Positions 44,095 to 52,447 of a stretch of DNA of 56,237 nt are shown here, piece after piece. Below the pieces are notes generated by a model. The model was not told the DNA's origin. It was given only the letters and a program-made list of their open reading frames with translations, and did no database searches. The first letter of the stretch is position 1. Each line of letters begins with the position of its first letter. A program made the translations under genes and the position numbers. The DNA comes from Enterococcus hulanensis (GTDB lineage: Bacteria > Bacillota > Bacilli > Lactobacillales > Enterococcaceae), in assembly GCF_005405485.1 (NCBI RefSeq), contig NZ_BJED01000023.1, forward strand, positions 1 to 56,237, given 5' to 3'.

Positions 44095-45150
44095 TTGAAA
44101 AACGTAAAAGTTATTATTTGGGGAATGGGAGCTATGGGCAGTGGCATGGCAAAAATGCTGATGAAAAAAACAGGAGTCGATGTTGTAGGAGCTATTGATA
44201 TCGGACAGAAAATTGGAAAACCAATCTTTGAAGTACTGGGAGAAGAATTCCCAAACAATGAAAATATAAAAATCAATACAGCAGATGAAGTTATAAAGGA
44301 AAAAGCAGCAGATATTGTTTTGATTTGTACGGATTCTTTCACAGTTAAAGCCTTTGACAAGATCAAGAAAGTGGTTGAAAACAAAATCAATGTGATTACT
44401 AGTGCTGAAGAAATGGCTTTTCCTATGGCTCAAAATCCAGTGTTAGCAGAACAATTAGATAAATTGGCAAAAGACAATGGTGTATCAATTCTCGGAACTG
44501 GCATCAATCCTGGTCTAATTATGGATGTTTTAGTATTGGTGATGACCGGTGCCTGTGAGGATATCAACCATATTACTTCTCGCCGAGTAAATTCACTTTC
44601 TCCATTTGGAAAAGCAGTAATGGAAGAACAAGGCATAGGTATTTCCGTAGAAGAATTTGAACAAGGGAAAAAAGACGGTACTTTAGCAGGACATGTAGGT
44701 TTCCCAGAATCTATTTTAATGATCGCTAAAGCCTTGGGTGTCGAGTTAGATAATATTAAGCAGTCAATGGATGCGATCGTTACTGATGTTGAGCGTACAG
44801 CTCCGTATGGCGAAGCTAAAGCAGGGTCTGTTGCAGGTGTTTCAATGAAGGCGAGCGGTATCAAAGATGGGAAAGAATTGATTGAGATGGATCATCCGCA
44901 ACAAATCGAGCCAGAGCAAGTAGGAGTAAAGACTGGTGATTATGTGATTATTGACGGAAATCCACAAATAAATTTAGTGAATTCACCAGAAATCGAAGGC
45001 GGAGTGGGAACAATCGCGATGTGCGTCAATATGATACCGCAGACGATCAACGCTCGTCCAGGACTAGTCAGCATGATCGATTTACCAATTCCTCACGCTA
45101 TTTTAGGTGATTTCAGAGATCAAATCCATGAAGAGGCAAAAATCATTTAG
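44095..45150 (+). CDS. ord: 2,4-diaminopentanoate dehydrogenase
   Basis: A 351-aa NAD(P)-dependent oxidoreductase. It oxidatively deaminates 2,4-diaminopentanoate to 2-amino-4-oxopentanoate, with ammonia release. The Rossmann motif IWGMGAMGSGMAK lies at residues 7-19. The central GTGINPGLIMDVLVL segment is shared with dihydrodipicolinate-reductase-like folds of the Ord family. TTG 44095 follows AGGAGGAA. It directly precedes ortA, as in clostridial ornithine clusters. Confidence 0.93.
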   Translation: MKNVKVIIWGMGAMGSGMAKMLMKKTGVDVVGAIDIGQKIGKPIFEVLGEEFPNNENIKINTADEVIKEKAADIVLICTDSFTVKAFDKIKKVVENKINVITSAEEMAFPMAQNPVLAEQLDKLAKDNGVSILGTGINPGLIMDVLVLVMTGACEDINHITSRRVNSLSPFGKAVMEEQGIGISVEEFEQGKKDGTLAGHVGFPESILMIAKALGVELDNIKQSMDAIVTDVERTAPYGEAKAGSVAGVSMKASGIKDGKELIEMDHPQQIEPEQVGVKTGDYVIIDGNPQINLVNSPEIEGGVGTIAMCVNMIPQTINARPGLVSMIDLPIPHAILGDFRDQIHEEAKII

Positions 45151-45172
45151 AGATAAGGAAGGATTCTTAGAT

Positions 45173-45472
45173 ATGGTGAAAAAAGGAAGCTGGGTGCAGA
45201 TACATTCGGTCGTATTGACAACGAATGAACGCGCTCCTCAAGTACCAGAAAGTACAAAAAATGTTCCTCTAGAAATGTTGGTTAAAGGTTTTTTAACAGC
45301 AGAGGCACAACTAGGTGAAGAGGTCGAGATTAAAACAATCACAGGCCGAGTGGAAAAAGGAAAATTGGTTCAGGTAGAACCAGCGTTTACACATAGTTTT
45401 GGAAAATTTATACCGGAAATCTTAGAAATAGACCAAATGTTGCAGAAGGAACTTTATGGAGGTGAAGCCTAG
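45173..45472 (+). CDS. ortA: 2-amino-4-ketopentanoate thiolase, alpha subunit
   Basis: A 99-aa small subunit of the thiolase that cleaves 2-amino-4-oxopentanoate with CoA to acetyl-CoA and D-alanine. The family's GSWVQIHSVVL and KNVPLEM(L)VKGF segments are present. ATG 45173 follows AAGGAAGG; an extension to 45107 overlaps ord without a ribosome site. The last base of its TAG stop is the first base of the ortB GTG, so the subunits are translated together. Confidence 0.92.
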   Translation: MVKKGSWVQIHSVVLTTNERAPQVPESTKNVPLEMLVKGFLTAEAQLGEEVEIKTITGRVEKGKLVQVEPAFTHSFGKFIPEILEIDQMLQKELYGGEA

Positions 45473-46872
45473 TGAGAGATGATAGTTATCAAGCAGTTAT
45501 GGCACGACGTGGAGAATTGATGGAAGCCTCCCTAAAAATCAACTACGAAGATTTTGAGCTGCCGGGTATTGCTTTTGACTATGAAAAAATGATGTCAGAA
45601 GCAGCCTATTCAATGGAAGAGATGATCGAGATTCAACGATCATTAGGAGTAGGGAATACTCCGGTCGTTGAATTAAAAAACTTGACCAAATTAGCACGAA
45701 AGTATGCCCCGCAAGGACGAGGTGCTCGCATATTTGTGAAGGATGAAGCAGCTAATGCATCAGGGAGTTTTAAAGATCGACGCGCAGCAATCTCTGTTTA
45801 CCATGCCAAAAAATTAGGCTACAAAGGGGTGGTTACAGCGACTAGCGGAAATTATGGTGCAGCCGTCGCTTGTCACGCAGCAAAATTCGGTTTGAAATGT
45901 ATCGTTGTTCAAGAATGCTTTGATTCTAAAGGGATTGGACAACCAGAAATCGTCGAAAAAGCGCGGAAGTGTGAAGCTTTAGGAGCAGAGGTGGTTCAGT
46001 TAACAGTAGGACCGGAGCTGTTTTATCAATTTCTAAAATTAATCGAAAAGACACAGTATTTCAATGCCTCATTATATACACCGTTTGGTATTGCTGGTGT
46101 GGAAACCTTAGGCTATGAGATTGTTCAGCAATTTAAGCAGATCGGACAGCAGCCGGATGTTGTTGTCGCAACCAATGCTGGCGGTGGGAATTTGACAGGA
46201 ACTGCTCGCGGCATGCGTAAAGCTGGAAATACTACAACAAAAATCGTTGGTGCCAGTGTAGATCTGCAAGGGCTGCACATGGCATCAGACTTAGATTTCA
46301 ATCGCAAATCGTTTACTACTGGCCACACCGGATTTGGCGTACCGTTTACTACTTCTCCGGATCGTTCAGATGTTCCACGATCAGCGGCACGACCATTACG
46401 TTACATGGATCGCTACGTAAAAATTCGTCAAGGAGAAGTGTTCTTTATAACGGAAGCCTTAGCAAACATAGAGGGACTGGAAAAGGGTCCAGCTGGAAAC
46501 ACCTCTTTAGCAGCCGCTTTTGTTCTAGCACAGGAAATGCCGGAGGATCAGATCATTTTGGTACAAGAGACTGAATATACCGGAGCTGGGAAAAGTGTTC
46601 AGCCGCAACTGTCCTTTGCAAGAGACAATGGAATCGATATCTATTTTGGGGAACCAGAAGAGGAAATTCCTGGTAAATCAATCGTTTTACCTTCTTCACC
46701 AGCAAAAATCTCGGTTAATGATATCGACCTTTCTTATTTAAGACAGTCGCTTGTAAAAAATGCTTTGAAAACAACTAATAAGCCGTTATCAGAGATAGAA
46801 CTGAATTATTTAGCTGAAGAGATCAACGGTTCGGTCGAACAAGTAAAAGAAATTATTGAAAATTTGAAATAA
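45472..46872 (+). CDS. ortB: 2-amino-4-ketopentanoate thiolase, beta subunit (PLP)
   Basis: A 466-aa PLP enzyme of the threonine synthase-like fold type II family, working with OrtA to release acetyl-CoA and alanine. The PLP lysine is K101 in ASGSFKDRRA. ATSGNYGAAVA and NAGGGNLTGTARG are the phosphate-binding loops. It starts at GTG, overlapping ortA by one base. This subunit distinguishes the ornithine oxidative branch from other PLP lyases. Confidence 0.94.
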   Translation: MRDDSYQAVMARRGELMEASLKINYEDFELPGIAFDYEKMMSEAAYSMEEMIEIQRSLGVGNTPVVELKNLTKLARKYAPQGRGARIFVKDEAANASGSFKDRRAAISVYHAKKLGYKGVVTATSGNYGAAVACHAAKFGLKCIVVQECFDSKGIGQPEIVEKARKCEALGAEVVQLTVGPELFYQFLKLIEKTQYFNASLYTPFGIAGVETLGYEIVQQFKQIGQQPDVVVATNAGGGNLTGTARGMRKAGNTTTKIVGASVDLQGLHMASDLDFNRKSFTTGHTGFGVPFTTSPDRSDVPRSAARPLRYMDRYVKIRQGEVFFITEALANIEGLEKGPAGNTSLAAAFVLAQEMPEDQIILVQETEYTGAGKSVQPQLSFARDNGIDIYFGEPEEEIPGKSIVLPSSPAKISVNDIDLSYLRQSLVKNALKTTNKPLSEIELNYLAEEINGSVEQVKEIIENLK

Positions 46873-46884
46873 GAGGTGACGGAA

Positions 46885-47256
46885 TTGGAAAATAAAGTAA
46901 AGAACGTGAAGTTTGAAGAGGCTAGAAAACATCTGGCTTCTTTAAGTGATGATGAACTGAAAAATCGTTTTTGGCAATTAGCTGAAGAAGTGGTTGAACC
47001 GATGCTGGAGATGGGGAAAAAATATACATCTCCATCCATTGAACGATCTGTTTTGCTGCGTATGGGTTTTTCCTCAATTGAAGCGACTGAAATCGTAAAG
47101 CGTGTGCTATCACATGAGCTAATGGGCAAAGGGGCTGGACACATTGTTTATCGTATTGCTAAAGAAAATGCGATGAGCATCCGAGATGCTGGATTAAAAT
47201 TAGCAGACGGAGAGCTTTGGGATCAAGTAGATAGTATCTTCAAGGAGGCAAACTAA
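46885..47256 (+). CDS. oraS: D-ornithine 4,5-aminomutase, small subunit
   Basis: A 123-aa subunit of the adenosylcobalamin- and PLP-dependent aminomutase that moves the terminal amino group of D-ornithine to C4, giving 2,4-diaminopentanoate. Length matches clostridial OraS (about 120 aa). The C-terminal GAGHIVYRIAKENAMSIRDAG is conserved in style. TTG 46885 follows AGAGGTGACGG; GTG 46876 would sit on that site. It ends one base before oraE begins. Confidence 0.92.
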   Translation: MENKVKNVKFEEARKHLASLSDDELKNRFWQLAEEVVEPMLEMGKKYTSPSIERSVLLRMGFSSIEATEIVKRVLSHELMGKGAGHIVYRIAKENAMSIRDAGLKLADGELWDQVDSIFKEAN

Positions 47257-47257
47257 T

Positions 47258-49483
47258 ATGTCAAAAGAAATCAAACTAGATGAAAATAAAAAGTTAGATA
47301 TTCACGAGATCTTAGATGATTTAGCAAATTATCATCCGAGACGCCGCGGGTGGACTTGGCGGACACCTGTGCCGAGATATAAGATGCATAGTTTTGAATA
47401 TAAAGATATGGCAGAATCTTTAAAAAAATATGTTCCATTACCCTCAGCGAAATATTTTGACAATATTGATCCTCAAGGAACCTCTTCAATCACGACAGAA
47501 ATTGCTTCTGGCCGCTTTGAAGATGATATTCGTAGGATGCGAATGGCTGCATGGCATGGAGCAGATCATTTAATGGTCATTCGTACAGCAGGTCAATCTC
47601 ATTTTGAAGGATTGATTGAAGGAACACCTCAAGGAATCGGTGGTATTCCGATTACTCGAAAACAAGTACGGGCGCAAAGGAAAGCTCTGGATGCTATTGA
47701 GGATGAAGTAGGACGTCCAATTAATTATCATAGCTATGTTTCTGGTATAGCTGGACCTGAGGTTGCTGTAATGTTTGCTGAAGAAGGCGTAAACGGTGCA
47801 CACCAAGATCCGCAATACAACGTTTTATATCGAAATATAAATATGATTCGTTCATTTGTTGATGCTTGTGAATCAAAAAAAGTAATGGCTTGGGCTGGTA
47901 TCGCTCAAATAGATGGTGCTCATAACGCCAATGCGACTGCAAGAGAAGCTTGGAAGGTAATGCCTGAATTAATGGTTCAGCATGCGATCAATTCAATTTT
48001 CTCTTATAAAGTGGGGATGGAAAAGGCTGATATTTGTTTGTCGACAGTACCGCCGACAGCACCTCCTGCTCCTTCGATGTATTTAGACTTGCCATATGCC
48101 GTAGCGTTACGGGAATTTTTCAGTGACTATCGGATGCGTGCGCAGCAAAACACCAAATATATGGAAGCATCTACTCGTGAAGCGACTGTGACGCACGTCT
48201 TGAACTTGTTAATCTCAAAATTGACGAGTGCAGATATTCAATCGACAATCACGCCAGACGAGGGTCGAAATGTTCCGTGGCACATTTACAATATTGAAGC
48301 TGTAGATACTGCTAAACAAGTATTTCAAGGACTAGACGGTTTTGGTGATATGGTAAAACTGCTTGATGATGGACCATTGCGTGAAACTGCACGTGAAATC
48401 AAAGAACGGGCTGTCCTGTTCTTCGAAGGAATCATTGAAGCAGGAGGATACTTCCAAGCAGTTGAAGATGCTTTTTTCGTTGATTCTGGAAATTATCCAG
48501 AGCGAAATGACGATGGTATTTCTCGTAAAATCAATGGAGGCGTTGGTGACAACACAGTTTATGAACGGGATGAGGATTATTTGGCGCCAGTTACCGCACA
48601 TTATGGCTATAATAATGTTGCTCAATATGATGAAACTGCAATCGAAGAGCCATCTAAGTTGATCGACGGTTCAACGTTTGAAAAACCAGAGAAAATCATT
48701 TTTATTGATGAGTTAGATGAAAACGATAATGTGAATGTTCGGTTGGAAGAAAACAAGGAACTGCGTGAAAACGAACTAATCAAACCAGAGGCAGAATGGC
48801 AGGGTGATGGCATTATTCTGCTGACGATGATGATTCCAGAATCAAAACGCGTAGCCGAATTCGCGGCATTGGAGATCGGCAAAAAGATGGGGATGGTCGA
48901 CTGCGAAGTCATCAATAAGGAAGTAATGCAAGCTGCTGAAGGAACGCGGATCGAGCTAAAAGGTCGTGTACCGTTTACGATTGATAAATCAACTTTGACG
49001 ATTCCTGAAGAACCAAAAATCCTTTCAGATGATGAGATTCGAGAAGAAGTAAAGCGTAAAAAAATGGTGCTCGTAGCTGGAACAGTAGGTGAGGACGAGC
49101 ATTCTGTCGGATTGCGTGAAATCATCGATATTAAACATGGTGGAATTGAGAAATACGGAATGGAAGTTCACTACTTAGGAACTAGTGTACCAGTCGAGAA
49201 ATTAGTTGACGCAGCGATTGAATTAAATGCTGATGCCATTTTGGCTTCAACGATTATCAGTCATGATGATATTCATTACCGTAATATGAAACGTATCCAT
49301 GAGCTAGCGATTGAGAAGGGAATTCGCGAAAAAATCATGATTATGGCAGGCGGAACTCAAGTTATCCCAGAGATCGCTGTTCAAAATGGAATGGACGCTG
49401 GTTTCGGACGTGGAAGTAACGGAGCGAACGTTGCAACGGCATTAGTTGAACGCAGGAGAGAAATGGAAAGAGAAGAAGGCTAA
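47258..49483 (+). CDS. oraE: D-ornithine 4,5-aminomutase, catalytic large subunit
   Basis: A 741-aa radical enzyme with a TIM-barrel part (about 90-450), a linker, and a C-terminal Rossmann-like cobalamin domain (about 605-741). D613-E-H615-S-V-G is the D-x-H-x-x-G lower-ligand motif. K626 lies 11 residues after the His, the same spacing as the cobalamin His and PLP-binding Lys known for clostridial OraE. MAGGTQVIPE follows as the nucleotide-loop motif. AAGGAGG precedes the ATG. The gene overlaps the glmL-type gene at ATGA-like junction bases. Confidence 0.96.
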   Translation: MSKEIKLDENKKLDIHEILDDLANYHPRRRGWTWRTPVPRYKMHSFEYKDMAESLKKYVPLPSAKYFDNIDPQGTSSITTEIASGRFEDDIRRMRMAAWHGADHLMVIRTAGQSHFEGLIEGTPQGIGGIPITRKQVRAQRKALDAIEDEVGRPINYHSYVSGIAGPEVAVMFAEEGVNGAHQDPQYNVLYRNINMIRSFVDACESKKVMAWAGIAQIDGAHNANATAREAWKVMPELMVQHAINSIFSYKVGMEKADICLSTVPPTAPPAPSMYLDLPYAVALREFFSDYRMRAQQNTKYMEASTREATVTHVLNLLISKLTSADIQSTITPDEGRNVPWHIYNIEAVDTAKQVFQGLDGFGDMVKLLDDGPLRETAREIKERAVLFFEGIIEAGGYFQAVEDAFFVDSGNYPERNDDGISRKINGGVGDNTVYERDEDYLAPVTAHYGYNNVAQYDETAIEEPSKLIDGSTFEKPEKIIFIDELDENDNVNVRLEENKELRENELIKPEAEWQGDGIILLTMMIPESKRVAEFAALEIGKKMGMVDCEVINKEVMQAAEGTRIELKGRVPFTIDKSTLTIPEEPKILSDDEIREEVKRKKMVLVAGTVGEDEHSVGLREIIDIKHGGIEKYGMEVHYLGTSVPVEKLVDAAIELNADAILASTIISHDDIHYRNMKRIHELAIEKGIREKIMIMAGGTQVIPEIAVQNGMDAGFGRGSNGANVATALVERRREMEREEG

Positions 49484-50880
49484 TGAAAATTGATATCTTA
49501 GTAGCAGAAATCGGCTCTACGACAACCGTAGTCAATGCCTTTCAAGGTATTCATTGTGAACAGCCAGTCTTCTTAGGACAAGGTCAAGCAGCAACAACTG
49601 TTCTAGAAGGTGATGTTCGGATTGGTCTAGAAAACAGTATCAAAGATTTACAAAAACGCTTGGCAATCGACAGTTTAACCTATGATGAAATGTTTGCGAC
49701 TTCTAGTGCTGCTGGCGGATTAAAAATGACGGTTCATGGATTAGTTTTTGATATGACTGCTCGTGCAGCCAAAGAGGCTGCTCTAGGGGCGGGTGCAATC
49801 GTCCATATGGTTACAGCAGGTAGGCTGCGTCGAACAGATATTAAAAAAATAGCCGATTCCTCTCCTAATATTATTCTTATTGCTGGAGGCGTTGACTATG
49901 GTGAACGCGAAACTGCACTAGATAATGCAGAAAAAATCGTTGATTTAGGACTGACAATTCCAGTTATTTATGCAGGAAATATTGAGAACGATGAGGAAAT
50001 TAAGCTGATTTTTGAAAACAGTCAGCAAGAAATCTATATTGTCGAAAACGTTTTTCCAAAAATTGATGAATTAAATGTTGAGCCGACGCGAAAAGTGGTT
50101 CAAAATGCCTTTGAAAAGCATATAGTTCATGCACCTGGAATGGAGCACATTCATGATTTAGTTAATGAAACGATCACTCCGACTCCAGCGGCAGTGATGA
50201 ACATCAGTCAATTGATATATGAAAAGATCGGTGATGTATTAGTAGTGGACGTGGGTGGTGCTACAACGGATGTTTATTCAGTAACAGAAGGCACAGAGGC
50301 TATTTCAAAGATTCAGGTCGCACCCGAACCAGTCGCAAAACGGACAGTCGAAGGTGACTTGGGGATGTTCGTAAATATGGAGCATGTTATTGAGATTATC
50401 GGTGAAGAGCAGCTTATCAAAGAAGGACATGATCTAAACAGTTTGCGTCAAGAGTATCACTCCATTCCTAAGAATGATGCAGAAAAAAGATTCGTCCAAC
50501 GTATGACAGAAGCAGCAGTGACGACGGCAGTTGATCGGCATGTCGGTGCGATTCGATATGTTTACGGACCATCTGGAAGAGACACGTTAGCTCAAGGAAA
50601 AGACCTTTCAAACATTCGATATGTAATCGGTACCGGAGGAGCGTTGACACGCTTGGATAATGGACTGGATATTTTAAAAAAAATAAGAAAAGAAGATTCG
50701 GAAACAAAATTATTACCGACAGGTATTCCGAAGATTTTGATCGATCATGATTATATCATGTCTTCTCTAGGTGTATTGGCATGTAAATATCCAGATGCAG
50801 CGTTAAATCTATTAGAAGATTCATTGGGACACTTGTTGGTTTCGGAAGGGACAAATCCCAACCTGACTCCTTCTCAATAA
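49483..50880 (+). CDS. GlmL/MutL-family protein, probable aminomutase reactivase
   Basis: A 465-aa actin/HSP70-fold ATPase-like protein of the GlmL/MutL family. EIGSTTTVVNAF at the N terminus and VLVVDVGGATTDVYSV in the middle are the two phosphate-binding loops. Family members accompany adenosylcobalamin mutases and are thought to help restore inactivated enzyme. The gene overlaps oraE by one base and closes the ornithine operon. In clostridial clusters the homologue follows oraE in the same way. Confidence 0.88.
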   Translation: MKIDILVAEIGSTTTVVNAFQGIHCEQPVFLGQGQAATTVLEGDVRIGLENSIKDLQKRLAIDSLTYDEMFATSSAAGGLKMTVHGLVFDMTARAAKEAALGAGAIVHMVTAGRLRRTDIKKIADSSPNIILIAGGVDYGERETALDNAEKIVDLGLTIPVIYAGNIENDEEIKLIFENSQQEIYIVENVFPKIDELNVEPTRKVVQNAFEKHIVHAPGMEHIHDLVNETITPTPAAVMNISQLIYEKIGDVLVVDVGGATTDVYSVTEGTEAISKIQVAPEPVAKRTVEGDLGMFVNMEHVIEIIGEEQLIKEGHDLNSLRQEYHSIPKNDAEKRFVQRMTEAAVTTAVDRHVGAIRYVYGPSGRDTLAQGKDLSNIRYVIGTGGALTRLDNGLDILKKIRKEDSETKLLPTGIPKILIDHDYIMSSLGVLACKYPDAALNLLEDSLGHLLVSEGTNPNLTPSQ

Positions 50881-50899
50881 AGCGCTTCTATGTTAGACT
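50871..50899 (+). promoter_or_regulatory. Candidate promoter for the orphan B12 riboswitch
   Basis: TTCTCA (50871-50876), 17 bases, then TAGACT (50894-50899) preceded by TG (50891-50892), an extended -10. It begins inside the end of the preceding gene. The -35 box is weak, so transcription from the ornithine operon into the riboswitch is an alternative. Confidence 0.4.
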
Positions 50900-50916
50900 G
50901 ATAGTAGATTAATACA

Positions 50917-51106
50917 ATTGAGTATGTAAATAATCGTAATGATTATGATGGAAGTTGGTGGAAGTCCAACACTGTACCCGCAACTGTAAGGACGAACGTG
51001 TCTAAGTCAGGAACATCGTGAGTACTCAATCACTTTTTCGGGAGTAAGAAAGTGGCTATATAACCATGAAAGTAGCCGCTTTGTCTCATAACAAAGCGGC
51101 TTTTTT
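50917..51106 (+). ncRNA. Orphan cobalamin riboswitch with terminator, convergent to a lysR gene
   Basis: The aptamer core reads GTTGGTGGAAGTCCAAC, CTGTACCCGCAACTGTAA, then AAGTCAGGAACATCG. P1 is a perfect 8-bp stem (50917-50924 with 51023-51030). P13 (51031-51038 with 51047-51054) has loop CGGGAGTA, complementary to CCCG at 50977-50980 (kissing loop). An antiterminator (51052-51058 with 51073-51079) competes with the terminator stem (51075-51084 with 51091-51100, then TTTTTT). No plus-strand gene follows for about 1.3 kb; the convergent lysR stop is at 51150. Confidence 0.92.
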
Positions 51107-51111
51107 GTTTT

Positions 51112-51133
51112 AAAAAGATTCCCCAATCTTTTT
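51112..51133. terminator. Bidirectional AU-rich terminator of the lysR gene
   Basis: AAAAAGATT (51112-51120) and AATCTTTTT (51125-51133) form a 9-bp stem with loop CCCC. T-rich ends occur in both directions. It lies 17 bases after the lysR stop and would also weaken plus-strand read-through from the riboswitch. Confidence 0.6.
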
Positions 51134-51149
51134 AATCCTATTAGGTAAT

Positions 51150-52037
51150 TTAGATCCACTGGACTTTGGCGGTCTTTGAGTGAATCTGACTTTGCTGACG
51201 AATAATCGAATACAGATATTGTATACTTTCATGGTTGCTGCTTGCTTTATTGATTACTACGTTTACTGGTTCATTAGTGGAGAGTTCTTTAATTATTGAA
51301 ATCTGTTTTGAGTCAATCAAATGGCGGATTCTTCCTATTCGAACGATTCCTAACATACTGTTGTTTAAGACGGCCTCTTGTACGACCTCATCACTGGTAG
51401 AGTCAATAATCTGAGGTGTGTTGAGAGATTGTTGAAACGAATTATGATAATTATAATATTCGGATTGATCTACAACGATTGGATAGCGTTCGAAATAGTC
51501 CTCTAACTGAAAGTTAGGCTGGTAATGGTTTGAATTGACGCACAAGACAACGCTTTCATAATCAATCGTATCGTATCGTAAATCAGAGGATGCGATATTA
51601 CCTGAAATAATCCCTATGTCAATCTCATTTTTTAATAACTGACTGATTGTCTCTTCATTGCTGGAACCATGCAATTCAAAAGAAACAGTCGGATTTTTTT
51701 TGCTTATTTTACGAATTGCAGGTAAAAAATAGTGAAAACAATAGTAGTCGTGACCTTGAAGATGAATTAGATGATTCTTTCCGTGTTCACTAGGAATTCC
51801 TTCTATAAGATTCACTTCTTTTAAAATATTGATGGCACGCTTATATAATTGTTCTCCGGCGTATGTTAATACATATTTTCCTCCACGTTTCTCTAATAAA
51901 AGGGTACCAACTTCTTCTTCTAAACTTCTGATGTGCTTGGTTACTGTTGGCTGTGAATAATTCAATTTAATAGCAGCTCGGGTAAAATTTAGTTCTTCAG
52001 CGACAACTTGGAATGTTTGCAATGTACGAAGCTCCAT
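51150..52037 (-). CDS. LysR-family transcriptional regulator
   Basis: A 295-aa LysR-type regulator. The N-terminal winged HTH is LNFTRAAIKLNYSQPTVTKH (about 16-35), followed by the linker helix and a two-lobed substrate-binding domain (about 90-290). ATG 52037 follows GGAGGGAG; an extension to 52094 lacks one. It is convergent with the ornithine operon, and its mRNA 3' end faces a plus-strand B12 riboswitch. It may regulate the island; no target site was found. A TATAAT-like -10 lies upstream near 52120-52130. Confidence 0.9.
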   Translation of the reverse strand: MELRTLQTFQVVAEELNFTRAAIKLNYSQPTVTKHIRSLEEEVGTLLLEKRGGKYVLTYAGEQLYKRAINILKEVNLIEGIPSEHGKNHLIHLQGHDYYCFHYFLPAIRKISKKNPTVSFELHGSSNEETISQLLKNEIDIGIISGNIASSDLRYDTIDYESVVLCVNSNHYQPNFQLEDYFERYPIVVDQSEYYNYHNSFQQSLNTPQIIDSTSDEVVQEAVLNNSMLGIVRIGRIRHLIDSKQISIIKELSTNEPVNVVINKASSNHESIQYLYSIIRQQSQIHSKTAKVQWI

Positions 52038-52357
52038 AATCTCCCTCCAAAAATTTTTCTGAAAATAATTCTCATAAAAAAACAGTATTAACAAAAGTAC
52101 TTTTTAACATTACTCTTATTATAGTATAAAGAAACACTCATGTATAGGCATGCAATGATTGAAAAGGCTAGTATGAATAAGATTAAAAATAATAAATATT
52201 ATTCCTCAGTACAAGATAGAGGGAAGAGAAAGTTCTTCTTTAAAGCGCGTAGGAAGCGAATTTCTTCCCAATATTTTACTTATCTGACATTTTGAAAGGT
52301 AACAAAACTTTCAGCTTCTATCCAAACAGAAAAGGAATAGTAAGTATGCCATTTTTA
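52038..52357. other. Intergenic region between lysR and the acetyltransferase gene
   Basis: No gene is visible in these ~320 bases. The lysR side holds a TATAAT-like box on the minus strand. The rest is AT-rich with no strong repeat. Confidence 0.5.
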
Positions 52358-52387
52358 TTGAAAAAAAACATATTGATTTTGTATATT
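52358..52387 (+). promoter_or_regulatory. Promoter of the Eis-like acetyltransferase gene
   Basis: TTGAAA (52358-52363), an 18-base spacer and TATATT (52382-52387), about 60 bases before the ATG. A GGGGGAG ribosome site follows. Confidence 0.6.
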
Positions 52388-52447
52388 CTAATTGAACACG
52401 AAATGTAAGCCCTTATTAAAAATTTGGAATTGGGGGAGTGTTAAAAA

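Noticed and set aside
43771-44433. Long minus-strand open frames across the permease and ord genes
   Set aside because: They are antisense shadows of well-supported coding sequences.
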